This document shows positions 33,337 through 41,630 of a DNA stretch of 49,322 nucleotides, piece by piece; the stretch's first letter is position 1; each line of letters begins with the position of its first letter. The notes under the pieces were generated by a model. It made no database searches. It saw only the letters and a list, made by a program, of their open reading frames with translations, and was not told the origin of the DNA. Made by a program: the position numbers and the translations under genes. Source of the DNA: JBFMFB01 sp040752115 (GTDB lineage Bacteria; Pseudomonadota; Gammaproteobacteria; Burkholderiales; Sulfuricellaceae); NCBI GenBank assembly GCA_040752115.1, contig JBFMFB010000017.1, positions 1-49,322 on the forward strand, given 5' to 3'.

Positions 33337-34962
33337 ATGTCCCGGCCGGTTGCCCTCCTGGACAGCGGCCTGCGCCGCGGCAGCGAAAATTCCGCTATCG
33401 ACCGCGACTGGCTCGCGCGGCATGCGGCGGGCGAGCGTCCCGGCCTGCTGCGCTTTTACCGCAGCCTTCCCACCGCCAGCATCGGCCGCCATCAGGCCAT
33501 CGACCGCGAACTGCGGCTCGATTACTGCCGCCGCCGCGGCATCGAACCGGTGCGGCGCCCGAGCGGCGGGGGCGCGCTGTATCTGGACGAACGGCAACTG
33601 GGTTTCAGCCTGATTCTGAAGCGCCCCGCGGCGTGGCAGCAGACCGGGCTGGCACATATCCTGGAGCAGTTCTGTACGGCGCTCGCCGCCGGGCTGGCGC
33701 GGCTCGGCATCCGGGCCGGCTTCAAGTTTCCCAACGACCTGGAAATCGAGGGGCGCAAGATCGCCAGCGCGTTCGCCGCCGGCGAAGGCGATTCGCTGCT
33801 GCTGCACGGCACCCTGCTGCTGGACGCCGATATCCGGACCATGCTGGAAGCCCTGCGCGTTCCCACCGAAAAGCTTTCCCCAGACGGCCTTGCCGCCGCG
33901 CGCGACCGCCTGGTCACGGTGGCCGAGTGCTGCCCGCAGGCGCCGCCCTTGGACCAGATCCGCCAGGCCATAGCGGATGGGCTGAGCGAAGCGCTCGGCC
34001 TGCAGCTCCGGGAAGCGGAGGAAGAAGCCCTGAAGGACCTGCTCTCAGGCACCGCCGCCGCGGAGGAAGCCATCGCCCACGAAACCGACTGGAGCGGCGA
34101 TGCGCGCCAATCGCTGGAATCCTTGTGGAAAGCCCCCGGCGGAGTGCTGCGCGCACGCGTGGAATTCACTGCCGATGCCCGGCGCTTAAAGCAGGTCGAG
34201 TTCGCCGGCGATGCCCACATCCAGCCGGCGGACCTCCTGGCGCGGCTGGCGCTCGCGCTGCGCGGACAACAGGTGGAGCACGTCCGCTACGAAGCCGGCA
34301 GGTTCCTACGCGAACATCCGGCGGATGCGGCGGGCGTCGGCATGCACGACATCCTGCAACTGCTCGACCTCGCGCTCGACAAGCTGGCCGCGCGGCAGGC
34401 CATGGACCTGACCGCCGTCCAGGCGAATTCGCTGATGGTGTATAATCCGACCGCCGCTGCCACCCCCGACATCCTGCGCCAGGCCAGCGTCATGCTGGTG
34501 CCCTACTGCGCCAAGCCGGCCTGGTGCAAATGGCGCCACCAGGACGGCTGCGCCGAGTGCGGCCTGTGCGAGGTGGGCGACGCTTACCGGCTGGCGCGGG
34601 AACGGCAGATGCAGGTCACCACCGTCACCCAGTACGAGCATCTGGTCGCCACCCTCGCCGAAATGAAGGAAAAAGGCACGCAAGCCTATGTCGGCATGTG
34701 CTGCAGCAATTTCTTCATCAAGCGCCACCGCGCCTTTCAGGAAGCGGGCATGCCCGCGGTGCTGATGGACATCAGCGGCGCCAACTGCTACGAACTGAAA
34801 CAGGAAAGCCAGGCCTACGCCGGCACCTTTCAGGCGGAAGCCAAGCTGGATGCGGAGATGCTGTACCAGGTGATCAAACTCGTGCCCAAGGCGAAAACAC
34901 CCGCGAAAAGCCCCGATGCGAGCGGCGATCCGCAGGGCCAACCCATGCAAGGAATGATATGA
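33337..34962 (+). CDS. Lipoate-protein ligase-like domain fused to a cysteine-rich DUF116 domain
   Basis: A 541-residue fusion in one frame. Residues about 1-240 form an LplA-like BPL/LPL fold with RRPSGGGA (73-80) and PNDLEIEGRKIASAF, in which K141 corresponds to the catalytic lysine of LplA. Residues about 250-350 look like the lipoate-ligase accessory domain. Residues about 365-515 are a DUF116-type domain with cysteines at 391, 397, 405, 408, 411, 455, 456 and 484 (CAKPAWC, CAECGLC, GMCCSN), likely binding iron-sulfur or zinc. It is set between ubiV (2-base gap) and ubiT (4-base overlap). The substrate is unknown; the context suggests a part in anaerobic ubiquinone synthesis or its electron supply. 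Confidence 0.87.
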   Translation: MSRPVALLDSGLRRGSENSAIDRDWLARHAAGERPGLLRFYRSLPTASIGRHQAIDRELRLDYCRRRGIEPVRRPSGGGALYLDERQLGFSLILKRPAAWQQTGLAHILEQFCTALAAGLARLGIRAGFKFPNDLEIEGRKIASAFAAGEGDSLLLHGTLLLDADIRTMLEALRVPTEKLSPDGLAAARDRLVTVAECCPQAPPLDQIRQAIADGLSEALGLQLREAEEEALKDLLSGTAAAEEAIAHETDWSGDARQSLESLWKAPGGVLRARVEFTADARRLKQVEFAGDAHIQPADLLARLALALRGQQVEHVRYEAGRFLREHPADAAGVGMHDILQLLDLALDKLAARQAMDLTAVQANSLMVYNPTAAATPDILRQASVMLVPYCAKPAWCKWRHQDGCAECGLCEVGDAYRLARERQMQVTTVTQYEHLVATLAEMKEKGTQAYVGMCCSNFFIKRHRAFQEAGMPAVLMDISGANCYELKQESQAYAGTFQAEAKLDAEMLYQVIKLVPKAKTPAKSPDASGDPQGQPMQGMI

Positions 34963-35432
34963 ACATCCCCTCTTTCACCGTACCCAAGCCGATCGGCAGC
35001 GTGCTCTCCGTCCTGCCGCAATACCCGCATTCCGTGGCCTTCGCCCAGGCGCTCAACCTGGTGCTGGGGCCGGCGACCCTCCAGTCGGAAGCGCTGACCC
35101 CCCTGCGCGGCAAACTGCTGTGCATCCGCGTGACCGACGCCCAGGTGGCGCTCTACGTTTCCCTCGGCCAAAAAACCTTCGGCGCTGCCCGCCGCAGCCG
35201 GGAGCCCGACCTCACCCTCAGCGCCACCGCCCACGACTTCATGCTGCTCGCCACCCGCAAGGAGGACCCCGACACCCTGTTCTTCAGCCGCCGCCTGCTC
35301 ACCGAAGGCGACACCGAACTCGGCCTGTTGGCGAAGAACACCCTCGACGCGCTCGACCTGCCGCCGCTGGATATCAAATCCTTCGCCCCCGGCAAAGTGC
35401 TGGGAATGATCAAGGCGCGGCTGCTGGCGTAA
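34959..35432 (+). CDS. ubiT: Ubiquinone biosynthesis accessory factor UbiT (SCP2 domain)
   Basis: A 157-residue SCP2 sterol-carrier-like protein that binds ubiquinone intermediates in the oxygen-independent pathway. The SCP2 core runs from about residue 30 (LNLVLGPATLQSEALTPLRG) to 130, with LSATAHDFMLLATRKEDPDT and a C-terminal helix. ATG 34959 overlaps the ligase-DUF116 stop by four bases (ATGA). It is the last gene of the operon; a palindrome follows at 35462. Confidence 0.92.
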   Translation: MNIPSFTVPKPIGSVLSVLPQYPHSVAFAQALNLVLGPATLQSEALTPLRGKLLCIRVTDAQVALYVSLGQKTFGAARRSREPDLTLSATAHDFMLLATRKEDPDTLFFSRRLLTEGDTELGLLAKNTLDALDLPPLDIKSFAPGKVLGMIKARLLA

Positions 35433-35461
35433 CTCCGCAAGCCGCGCCGCTTATCACTAGG

Positions 35462-35482
35462 GCGGATGCGAAACGCATCCGC
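35462..35482. repeat. GCGGATGCG palindrome downstream of ubiT
   Basis: A perfect 9-bp inverted repeat (GCGGATGCG / CGCATCCGC) with an AAA loop, 30 bases after the ubiT stop. No T-run. It may act as a weak terminator or be a dispersed repeat. Confidence 0.6.
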
Positions 35483-35507
35483 GCCCATCCATCACGAAAG
35501 GCATCCC

Positions 35508-36023
35508 ATGGAATCCGCAAAAATTTACGAAAAAATTCTCCGAATCCGCATCCTCGCGGCCAACAGCCGCGGCGAGCTTTTCCAGGCAATGCAGCACAAC
35601 CCTGCCAGCCCCTACAAGGATATGCACAACCACCCGGTGACGGATCACGTCGACGCAGTCACCAGAAACCGCGAGGAAGTGACCGCGATCATCGACGACA
35701 TCATGAACAGCAACCTGACGCCTCAGCAGGAGGCGCAGATGGCCAATTTCATGATGGATCGCGACAAGTTCGTCAACGAAGGATTGAACCCGGCCTGCGC
35801 AGCCATTCTGGCGGGCGACTACCAGAAGGCAAACGAGATCCTCCTGAGCAAAGCCTGGCCGCTGAGCATGTTCGCCATCAGCGAAGCGGAGTCGTTCGAC
35901 AAGCTGGGCAGCGGCGAGAAGGTTTTCTACACCGTCATTGTCGCAGTGATCAGCGTGGTGGTCGCCGCATCGCTATTCGTCGGAGCGCAGCTCCTGGCAT
36001 CGTGGCTGGGGTGGTGGCGCTAG
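35508..36023 (+). CDS. Orphan chemoreceptor-type sensor domain with one membrane helix
   Basis: A 171-residue protein. Residues about 5-135 resemble the four-helix ligand-binding domain of methyl-accepting chemotaxis proteins (LAANSRGELFQAMQHNP, HVDAVTRNREEVTAI, AILAGDYQKANEIL). Residues about 142-166 are a membrane helix (VFYTVIVAVISVVVAASLFV). There is no first membrane helix, no HAMP and no signalling domain; it ends at GWWR. ATG 35508 has cgaaagg upstream. It could be a decayed chemoreceptor or a free sensor protein. The stop is directly after the helix and the frame is clean. Confidence 0.65.
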   Translation: MESAKIYEKILRIRILAANSRGELFQAMQHNPASPYKDMHNHPVTDHVDAVTRNREEVTAIIDDIMNSNLTPQQEAQMANFMMDRDKFVNEGLNPACAAILAGDYQKANEILLSKAWPLSMFAISEAESFDKLGSGEKVFYTVIVAVISVVVAASLFVGAQLLASWLGWWR

Positions 36024-36161
36024 GAACGGCTGGCTCTCTTGAATGCAAGTGAGCCGAGGGGGCGCTTTGGCGCTGAGGCGCCTTAGTCGCTATGTGTTAA
36101 TGCAAAACTTAACCCCAATTTTTGAATGAGCCGTTACGCCGGTAAGCCAATGATGCGCGGG

Positions 36162-36740
36162 TCATGCATCTGGCGTCCAAACGATCTGCCCAATTTCTCC
36201 GGGATACGCTGCTCCGTCTTTTTGCTGCCATCTGAACTCGACGCTGATAGGGAACCGAAATTTCTTCGCCAGGCGAAGACTAACCGCCCAAGCCTTATTG
36301 GCTTCAACTCCCTGAACGGAAAATCCACAGTTCTTCACTGGCTTAAATCCCGAATCAACTGTGTCCCCTCGCTTGATATGCGCCTCGCTAATGCGTTGCA
36401 GTCCGTCAATGTCTCCGCGCAAAGCCTTATACGCCTGTGCGTGGGCCTCCTCCATCAGGTGGTTCCACTTATTCACGGAAGTTCCCGCAATATTCCCCGA
36501 CAGAACGGAGGTATGGGTAAGGTCGGGCGGCGAATCTGGCTTAAAGAACTTACCGGCGGTCGCCTTAGACGGTATTGGTTGGCGTTTCGGCGTTGGTTCC
36601 GCCGAAGGATTACGCTGCTGCCATTCCAGATAAACCCCAAGGGCTCTGCGTATTGCCGAGTCTGGAGTATCAACCAAGGGCTGTGCGATCTTTTGGAGCA
36701 TTGCAAATGTATCGTCGGAAATCCTAACTACCGGGGCCAT
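36162..36740 (-). CDS. Unknown protein with RHH-like N-terminus
   Basis: A 192-residue protein that I cannot assign. ATG 36740 sits behind a clear tggaggtgtg site and a good promoter. Residues 1-44 (VRISDDTFAMLQKIAQPLVD, then IRRALGVYLEW) look like a ribbon-helix-helix or SeqA-type DNA-binding start. A proline- and lysine-rich linker follows (45-70). The C-terminal part (80-192) includes NKWNHLMEEAHAQAYKAL and GFSVQGVEANKAWAVSLRL. Base composition is lower in GC than the core genes, suggesting transfer. It has no partner on the same strand. An overlapping plus-strand frame lacks a ribosome site and is a shadow. Confidence 0.7.
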   Translation of the reverse strand: MAPVVRISDDTFAMLQKIAQPLVDTPDSAIRRALGVYLEWQQRNPSAEPTPKRQPIPSKATAGKFFKPDSPPDLTHTSVLSGNIAGTSVNKWNHLMEEAHAQAYKALRGDIDGLQRISEAHIKRGDTVDSGFKPVKNCGFSVQGVEANKAWAVSLRLAKKFRFPISVEFRWQQKDGAAYPGEIGQIVWTPDA

Positions 36741-36755
36741 GACACACCTCCATAC

Positions 36756-36800
36756 GTAACAATGTAACTACATGCTATGCCAGTGTACGCCGCATGTCAA
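36756..36800 (-). promoter_or_regulatory. Promoter and possible operator of the RHH-like gene
   Basis: On the minus strand TTGACA (36800-36795) and TAGCAT (36777-36772) are 17 bases apart. Just downstream lies GTAAC-AAT-GTAAC (36756-36768), a repeat placed where a repressor would block transcription. Autoregulation by the RHH-like product is possible but unproven. Confidence 0.55.
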
Positions 36801-36836
36801 CTTCATCGTCTGAGCACCGTTGCGCCGTTGCCATGG

Positions 36837-36867
36837 AGCCACTGGGGTCACATAGCCACTGGGGTCA
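36837..36867. repeat. Tandem AGCCACTGGGGTCA repeat, possible vestige of a REP-type element
   Basis: AGCCACTGGGGTCA occurs at 36837-36850 and 36854-36867 (period 17), followed by GGTCTTGCATTGCCACATTT. From memory, similar GGGGTCAGGTCTTGCATTG strings flank REP-associated transposase genes in many bacteria. No transposase is present, so this would be only a relic. Confidence 0.5.
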
Positions 36868-36985
36868 GGTCTTGCATTGCCACATTTCACTTCACGCCAC
36901 TAGTTTGCCGTTAACCGCTTGCAACCTTCGATGCCGCCCCATGTCTCCTCTTCATACATGGGGAGCTCACCTCACACAGGAGCCG

Positions 36986-37507
36986 ATGCGCATGAAGCGT
37001 CTGTTTTCATTTCTGGCCGTGTTGCTCCTTGCCGCCTGCGCCGCCTACAGCGGCAGCGGGCTCAGGCCCGGCGAGGCGGGGGTCGATGACGTGATCCGCG
37101 TCATGGGCGAGCCGGCGATGCGCTGGCAGGACCCGGACGGTTCCGTGCAGCTCGCCTATCCGCGCGGGCCGTTTGGTTTTCACACCTTCATGGTTCGGAT
37201 TGGCCCGGACGGGAAGCTGCAACGCATCGTAAACGTGCTGGATTCAAACGGCTTTGCGCAGATTCGGCCGGGCATGACCGAGGCCCAGGTCCTGCGCGTC
37301 CTGGGGCCACCCTATCCAGGCTGGACGGCCTATTTCAAGGCTCGGGATGAGCTCGTGTGGGAATGGCGCTATTGCGACGATTTGAGCGAGGCGGCCCGCT
37401 TCAACGTCCTGTTCGACGGCGCCACCGGCACGGTGCGCTCCAGCATGAGCCTGACCGAGGCCCAAAGGGGCCTTTGCGGCCGCGGCAGATGTTGGTGCTC
37501 GCGGTAA
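36986..37507 (+). CDS. BamE/SmpA-like outer-membrane lipoprotein
   Basis: A 173-residue predicted lipoprotein. ATG 36986 (an in-frame ATG follows two codons later) lies after caggagccg. The signal ends with lipobox LLAAC, the lipidated Cys being about residue 18. Two SmpA/OmlA-like folds seem present: GEAGVDDVIRVMGEPAMRW (about residues 30-48) and RPGMTEAQVLRVLGPPYPG (about 94-112), each in the family's G-x-x-x-x-V-x-x-x-x-G-x-P pattern. The C-terminus is Cys-rich (RGLCGRGRCWCSR). It is not bamE itself (no neighbouring recN or fur, and the double motif is unlike it). The role is probably envelope-related. Confidence 0.77.
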   Translation: MRMKRLFSFLAVLLLAACAAYSGSGLRPGEAGVDDVIRVMGEPAMRWQDPDGSVQLAYPRGPFGFHTFMVRIGPDGKLQRIVNVLDSNGFAQIRPGMTEAQVLRVLGPPYPGWTAYFKARDELVWEWRYCDDLSEAARFNVLFDGATGTVRSSMSLTEAQRGLCGRGRCWCSR

Positions 37508-37599
37508 TACCGTAGAAACTTCGTGACTAAAACGTGGTTTTTACGCTATTGAGGATCGTAAAAGCAACGGTGTGACATAGCGCAGCCACGCTGTTTGCA

Positions 37600-37790
37600 C
37601 CGCGACGCCTTTTGGCCCCTGCGAGCCCCGAGTAGCGCAGCCGGGCCGGGGGAAGTCGGCGACAACACGCCGCAAAGCGACTTGTTGCGGCGAAGGCTAA
37701 CCTTCAGGTTATGCCGGAACTAAAAGGTAACTGCCCCGCCGGGGCATCGCCGGCACCCAATCAACCCGCGCGCAGCGCGACTCATGACAG
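37600..37790. repeat. Degenerate dispersed repeat
   Basis: The 333-base gap 37508-37840 has no gene. From about 37600 it resembles the 5450-5700 repeat (CGAGTAGCGCAG, GCCGGGGGAA then TCGGCGA) and the 49.1-kb repeat (CTGCCCCGCCGGGGCATCGCC at 37731-37751, complement near 49120-49140). The hairpin stem seen in the other copies is mostly lost here; AAAAGGTAAC remains. Confidence 0.65.
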
Positions 37791-37840
37791 GCACTTATAC
37801 GATCATCAATAAGGCGCTGCTGCCCAGGCTCGTCAAGCTG

Positions 37841-39781
37841 CTAGCGCGCCTTGTCCCGGTCTTCCCGCCCATGCCGGGGATACAGCCGGTTGGCCGGTTT
37901 GCCGGGCAGGGCGCGGGTTTCGCGATCCGGGCGCGCTCCTGCGCTTTCCCGGCGCCCTTCGCCGAACTCCCGGCGCGGAGCGGCTTCTCGCACGCCGGGC
38001 GCCATTCCTTCTCTTCCTGACGGCTCACGGGATTCGCGGCGCTCCTGGCCGATCCTTTCCCTGGGCGGTTCTGCGCGCCGTTCGCGAGCTTCCCTTCGCG
38101 GGGCCGCCTCGCGCGCGCCCGGCGCGGCTTCCTCTACCCTTGACGGTTGGGGCGCCTCGCGCCGCTCGGCGGCGCGGCCGCCGGCGCCCTCCGCTCCAAA
38201 CCGGGGCGGCAGCGGCGGGCGTGGGCGCTCCGGCCCCTCCGCAGCACCGAATGGCGCCCGCGGCAAGCCCTCCTTCTGCACCCGCTGCCTGGAGGGCGGC
38301 GGCACGAGCCGAGGTTCGGTAGCAGTAGTAGAAGGCGTGGGCCTCGCGACTTCGCCCTGCCAGGGGAGCCTGGCGGCATGGGAGCGGCGGGTGGCGACAA
38401 CCGGACGGGAAGCCACGTCCGCAGGCGGCCGGATGGCAGCGCTGCGATCCGGCACCAGGCTTGCCGGCGCGGGTTTCACCGGAAGCGCGCCGCGGATCGG
38501 CGCGAACTCGCCCGGACGGTATGCCAGGTGCTCCCGCGCTTCGTGCACGCCTCCTCTGCCGAACCGGTCGGCGCGAACCGCGACCACGGCATTGGATACG
38601 CCGGCGTTGACGTAGGTGATGTTCTTGACGTTCACGATCGTGGTTTTTCTGATCACGACGTTGTTCACCACCCGCGGCCCGCCCCAGCCGCCCCACCACG
38701 GCGCCCCGACGAAATGCGCCGGGCCCCACCACGGAACGAGCGGCTCTCCCCAGCCCAGTGCGACCCAGCCCACTCCCGCCAGGGGAAAGCCGATGCGGAC
38801 CGACACGCCGCGCCCCATTCCGTAAAAGGCGACCAGCGCGGGCGCGTAGGCCGGACGGGCGATGATCGGGCCGGGGGCCCACGCCCAATAGCTGTCGATA
38901 TAAACCCACCGTCCGTAGTGATACGGCGCCCATCCCCAGGGGGCGGCATCCACCCACGTCCAGCCGTAGAATGGATCCCAGATCCATGATCCGGTGCTGT
39001 AGGGCACCCAGCCGGGAGACACGCCGTCGGGTATCCACACCGAGCCGTAGCGCGGAACGACGCGCCAGTAGCCGTAGTGATCGAGCGCCTCCGCGCCATA
39101 GACCTCGGGGGCCACATAGCGCGCGCTCACCGCGTCCACCTGATGGTCGGTACGGGCGTAGTTCCAGCGATCCCAGTCGTCGAGCTCCGGCGCGACGTAG
39201 GTTTCCACCATCGGCGCGCTCGTGCCGTTGACTACCACCTCCTCGCTCGCGGCGATGCTCTGCGCCGAACCCGCAGCGGGAGTGACCGTCGCCCGGCCGC
39301 CCCGGCGCGTGATGAAGTGGGTGGATTCGCCCGCCACGTCCACCCGGTAATAGCCGGTGCGCTCGATGGTGTAAACGGCATTGGGCGTGTCCACCTCCAC
39401 CGTATAGCCGGAAGGAAGAGTGCGCAGGTCGAGCGAAACTCGGCCGGTGGTGATCTCGAACTGGAGGAAATCCGCCTCCTGATTGGCCAGCCGGAGCTGG
39501 GTGTTCCGCCCCGCCCGGACGAACATACGCGCGCCGATCTGCAATTCGATGTTGGAATCGTCGCCAGTATAGACAACATCGCCCGGTGCCAGCGGCGTAT
39601 TGATGCGTGCCGGGCCCCAGTCTTCGGCTCCGGGGCGCCAGAAGGAAGCCTCGCCTTCGATCAGCGCCAGGCGGGGCGGGGTATGTGCGGGCGGCCCGCT
39701 CTTTTGCTCCGCGGCAACGGACAGGCTCAAAATCGCAAACAGCAAGGCAACTGAAACGGCTGCAAAACGGCGTAAGCGCAT
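37841..39781 (-). CDS. FecR-domain and DUF6600 protein with basic disordered tail
   Basis: A 646-residue exported protein. ATG 39781 follows aggaggtg. Signal peptide at residues 1-24 or so. A FecR-like beta domain (about 40-180) includes GDVVYTGDDSNIELQIG and GYTVEVDTPNAVYTIERTG. A tryptophan-, tyrosine- and glycine-rich region follows (about 200-380: GSWIWDPFYGWTWVDAAPWG, HYGRWVYIDSYWAWAPG), the DUF6600 type. The last 250 residues are rich in P, R and E (for example RREARERRAEPPRER) and are probably disordered. A function in the periplasm or envelope is likely but not known. No sigma or anti-sigma partner lies beside it. Confidence 0.82.
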   Translation of the reverse strand: MRLRRFAAVSVALLFAILSLSVAAEQKSGPPAHTPPRLALIEGEASFWRPGAEDWGPARINTPLAPGDVVYTGDDSNIELQIGARMFVRAGRNTQLRLANQEADFLQFEITTGRVSLDLRTLPSGYTVEVDTPNAVYTIERTGYYRVDVAGESTHFITRRGGRATVTPAAGSAQSIAASEEVVVNGTSAPMVETYVAPELDDWDRWNYARTDHQVDAVSARYVAPEVYGAEALDHYGYWRVVPRYGSVWIPDGVSPGWVPYSTGSWIWDPFYGWTWVDAAPWGWAPYHYGRWVYIDSYWAWAPGPIIARPAYAPALVAFYGMGRGVSVRIGFPLAGVGWVALGWGEPLVPWWGPAHFVGAPWWGGWGGPRVVNNVVIRKTTIVNVKNITYVNAGVSNAVVAVRADRFGRGGVHEAREHLAYRPGEFAPIRGALPVKPAPASLVPDRSAAIRPPADVASRPVVATRRSHAARLPWQGEVARPTPSTTATEPRLVPPPSRQRVQKEGLPRAPFGAAEGPERPRPPLPPRFGAEGAGGRAAERREAPQPSRVEEAAPGAREAAPRREARERRAEPPRERIGQERRESREPSGREGMAPGVREAAPRREFGEGRRESAGARPDRETRALPGKPANRLYPRHGREDRDKAR

Positions 39782-39987
39782 GGCACCTCCTGAATTCACA
39801 CCGGACGGCTGACGGCTCGGAATCGTTACTGCACGAAAGGTCTGCCGTGTCCCTGGTTAGGCAGGCTATGCGCCGACTCGTTCAAGGTGCTTCCGCAAGG
39901 GCGAGAGAGGCGAGCTGCGGCGATCGTTTGCCGTCCACACTCCATCAATGCGCGAGAGGGAACAGCCGTTGACGGCGATCCGGGGTT

Positions 39988-41592
39988 TCACGCGCCTTGG
40001 ACGATGCTCAGAGCCACGGCCTCGGCCACCTGGATGCCGTCCACCGCGGCGGAAAGGATGCCGCCGGCATAACCCGCGCCCTCGCCCGCAGGATAGAGGC
40101 CGCGCACATTCAGGCTCTGGCAGTTCTCCTTGCGCGTGATGCGGATGGGGGAGGAGGTGCGCGTCTCGACCCCGGTGAGCACGGCATCGTGCATGGCGAA
40201 GCCCTTGATCTGCCGGTCGAAGGCGGGAATGGCTTCGCGGATCGCCTCGATGGCGTAATCCGGCAGGGCGGTGCCCAGGTCGCACAGATGAACGCCGGGC
40301 GTATAGGACGGCAGCACCGAGCCGAATGCCGTGGACGGGCGGCCGGCAAGAAAATCCCCCACCAGTTGCCCCGGCGCCTGGTAGTTTCTGCCGCCCAGCT
40401 CGAATGCGCGTTCCTCCCACTGGCGCTGAAAGGCGATGCCCGCCAGCGGATGGCCGGGATAATCGGCGGGCGTGATGCCGACGACGATGCCGCTGTTGGC
40501 GTTGCGCTCGTTGCGCGAATACTGGCTCATGCCGTTAGTGACGACGCGTCCCGGCTCCGAGGTGGCCGCCACCACCGTACCGCCCGGACACATGCAGAAA
40601 CTATAGACCGAGCGGCCGTTGCGGCAGTGGTGGACCAGCTTGTAATCGGCTGCGCCGAGCAGCGGATGGCCGGCGAATTTGCCGAAGCGGCAGCGGTCGA
40701 TGAGCGACTGCGGATGCTCGATGCGAAGGCCGATGGAAAAGGGCTTGGCCTCGATGTGCACGCCCCTGTCGTAAAGCATCTGGAAGGTATCGCGGGCGCT
40801 ATGGCCGACGGCCAGCACGACGTGGTCGGCTGCGATATGCCCGCCGTTCGCGAGCACCACGCCACGCACCTTTCCGTCGGCGATATCGATCTCCTCCACC
40901 CGGCTCTGGAAGCGGATCTCCCCGCCGAGCGATTCGATGGTGGCGCGCATGTTCTCCACCATCCCCACCAGCCGGAAAGTACCGATGTGCGGCTTGCTCA
41001 CGTAGAGAATCTCCGGCGGCGCGCCGGCCTGGACGAACTCCGTCAGCACCTTGCGGCCGTAATGCTTCGGGTCCTTGATCTGGCTGTGGAGCTTGCCGTC
41101 GGAGAATGTCCCCGCGCCGCCCTCGCCGAACTGCACGTTCGATTCCGGATCGAGCTGCCCTTTCCGCCACAGGCCGAAGGTGTCCTTGGTGCGTTCACGC
41201 ACCGGCTTCCCCCGCTCCAGGATGATGGGACGAAAGCCCATCTGCGCCAGGATCAGCCCCGCAAACAATCCGCACGGCCCAGTGCCGATCACCACCGGCC
41301 TGGAGATCAGCCTGCCCGGCGCCTGCGCGACGAAGCGGTAGGTCGTGTCCGGGGGGGGCGAAACATGCCGGTCGCCATGCAGGCGCGCGAGCGCCGCCGC
41401 CTCGTTCTTCAGCTCGACGTCCAGGTTATAGATGAGAAAGATCGCATCGCGCTTGCGGGCGTCATAGCCGCGGCGGGCGATCGAATAGCCGAGCAGCTCG
41501 CCCGCCGCGATGCCGAGCCGCGCGAGAATCGCGGCCTTGAGCGCGCTTTCGGGATGGTCGAGGGGGAGCTTGATTTCAGTGAGTCGCAGCAT
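39988..41592 (-). CDS. FAD-dependent oxidoreductase (COG2509 type)
   Basis: A 534-residue flavoprotein. The FAD-binding glycines lie in PVVIGTGPCGLFAGLILAQM (about residues 99-118), preceded by an N-terminal domain of about 95 residues typical of this family. Further motifs: NVQFGEGGAGTFSDGKLHSQ (about 153-172), VVLAVGHSARDTF and GLYPAGEGAGYAGGILSAAVDG near the C-terminus. The substrate is unknown. No ATG alternative is needed; MLRLTEIKL is the usual start. It stands alone between the FecR protein and the clsB gene. Confidence 0.9.
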   Translation of the reverse strand: MLRLTEIKLPLDHPESALKAAILARLGIAAGELLGYSIARRGYDARKRDAIFLIYNLDVELKNEAAALARLHGDRHVSPPPDTTYRFVAQAPGRLISRPVVIGTGPCGLFAGLILAQMGFRPIILERGKPVRERTKDTFGLWRKGQLDPESNVQFGEGGAGTFSDGKLHSQIKDPKHYGRKVLTEFVQAGAPPEILYVSKPHIGTFRLVGMVENMRATIESLGGEIRFQSRVEEIDIADGKVRGVVLANGGHIAADHVVLAVGHSARDTFQMLYDRGVHIEAKPFSIGLRIEHPQSLIDRCRFGKFAGHPLLGAADYKLVHHCRNGRSVYSFCMCPGGTVVAATSEPGRVVTNGMSQYSRNERNANSGIVVGITPADYPGHPLAGIAFQRQWEERAFELGGRNYQAPGQLVGDFLAGRPSTAFGSVLPSYTPGVHLCDLGTALPDYAIEAIREAIPAFDRQIKGFAMHDAVLTGVETRTSSPIRITRKENCQSLNVRGLYPAGEGAGYAGGILSAAVDGIQVAEAVALSIVQGA

Positions 41593-41630
41593 GCCGGATG
41601 AATCCTGTTAAAAAACACCTTCCCCGAGGC

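Noticed and set aside
36126..36767. Plus-strand frame opposite the RHH-like gene
   Set aside because: No ribosome site, while the minus-strand gene has GGAGG and a promoter at the right places.
39997..41601. A 534-codon open frame opposite the FAD oxidoreductase
   Set aside because: The minus-strand frame has a complete FAD fold; the plus-strand frame has no recognisable domain.
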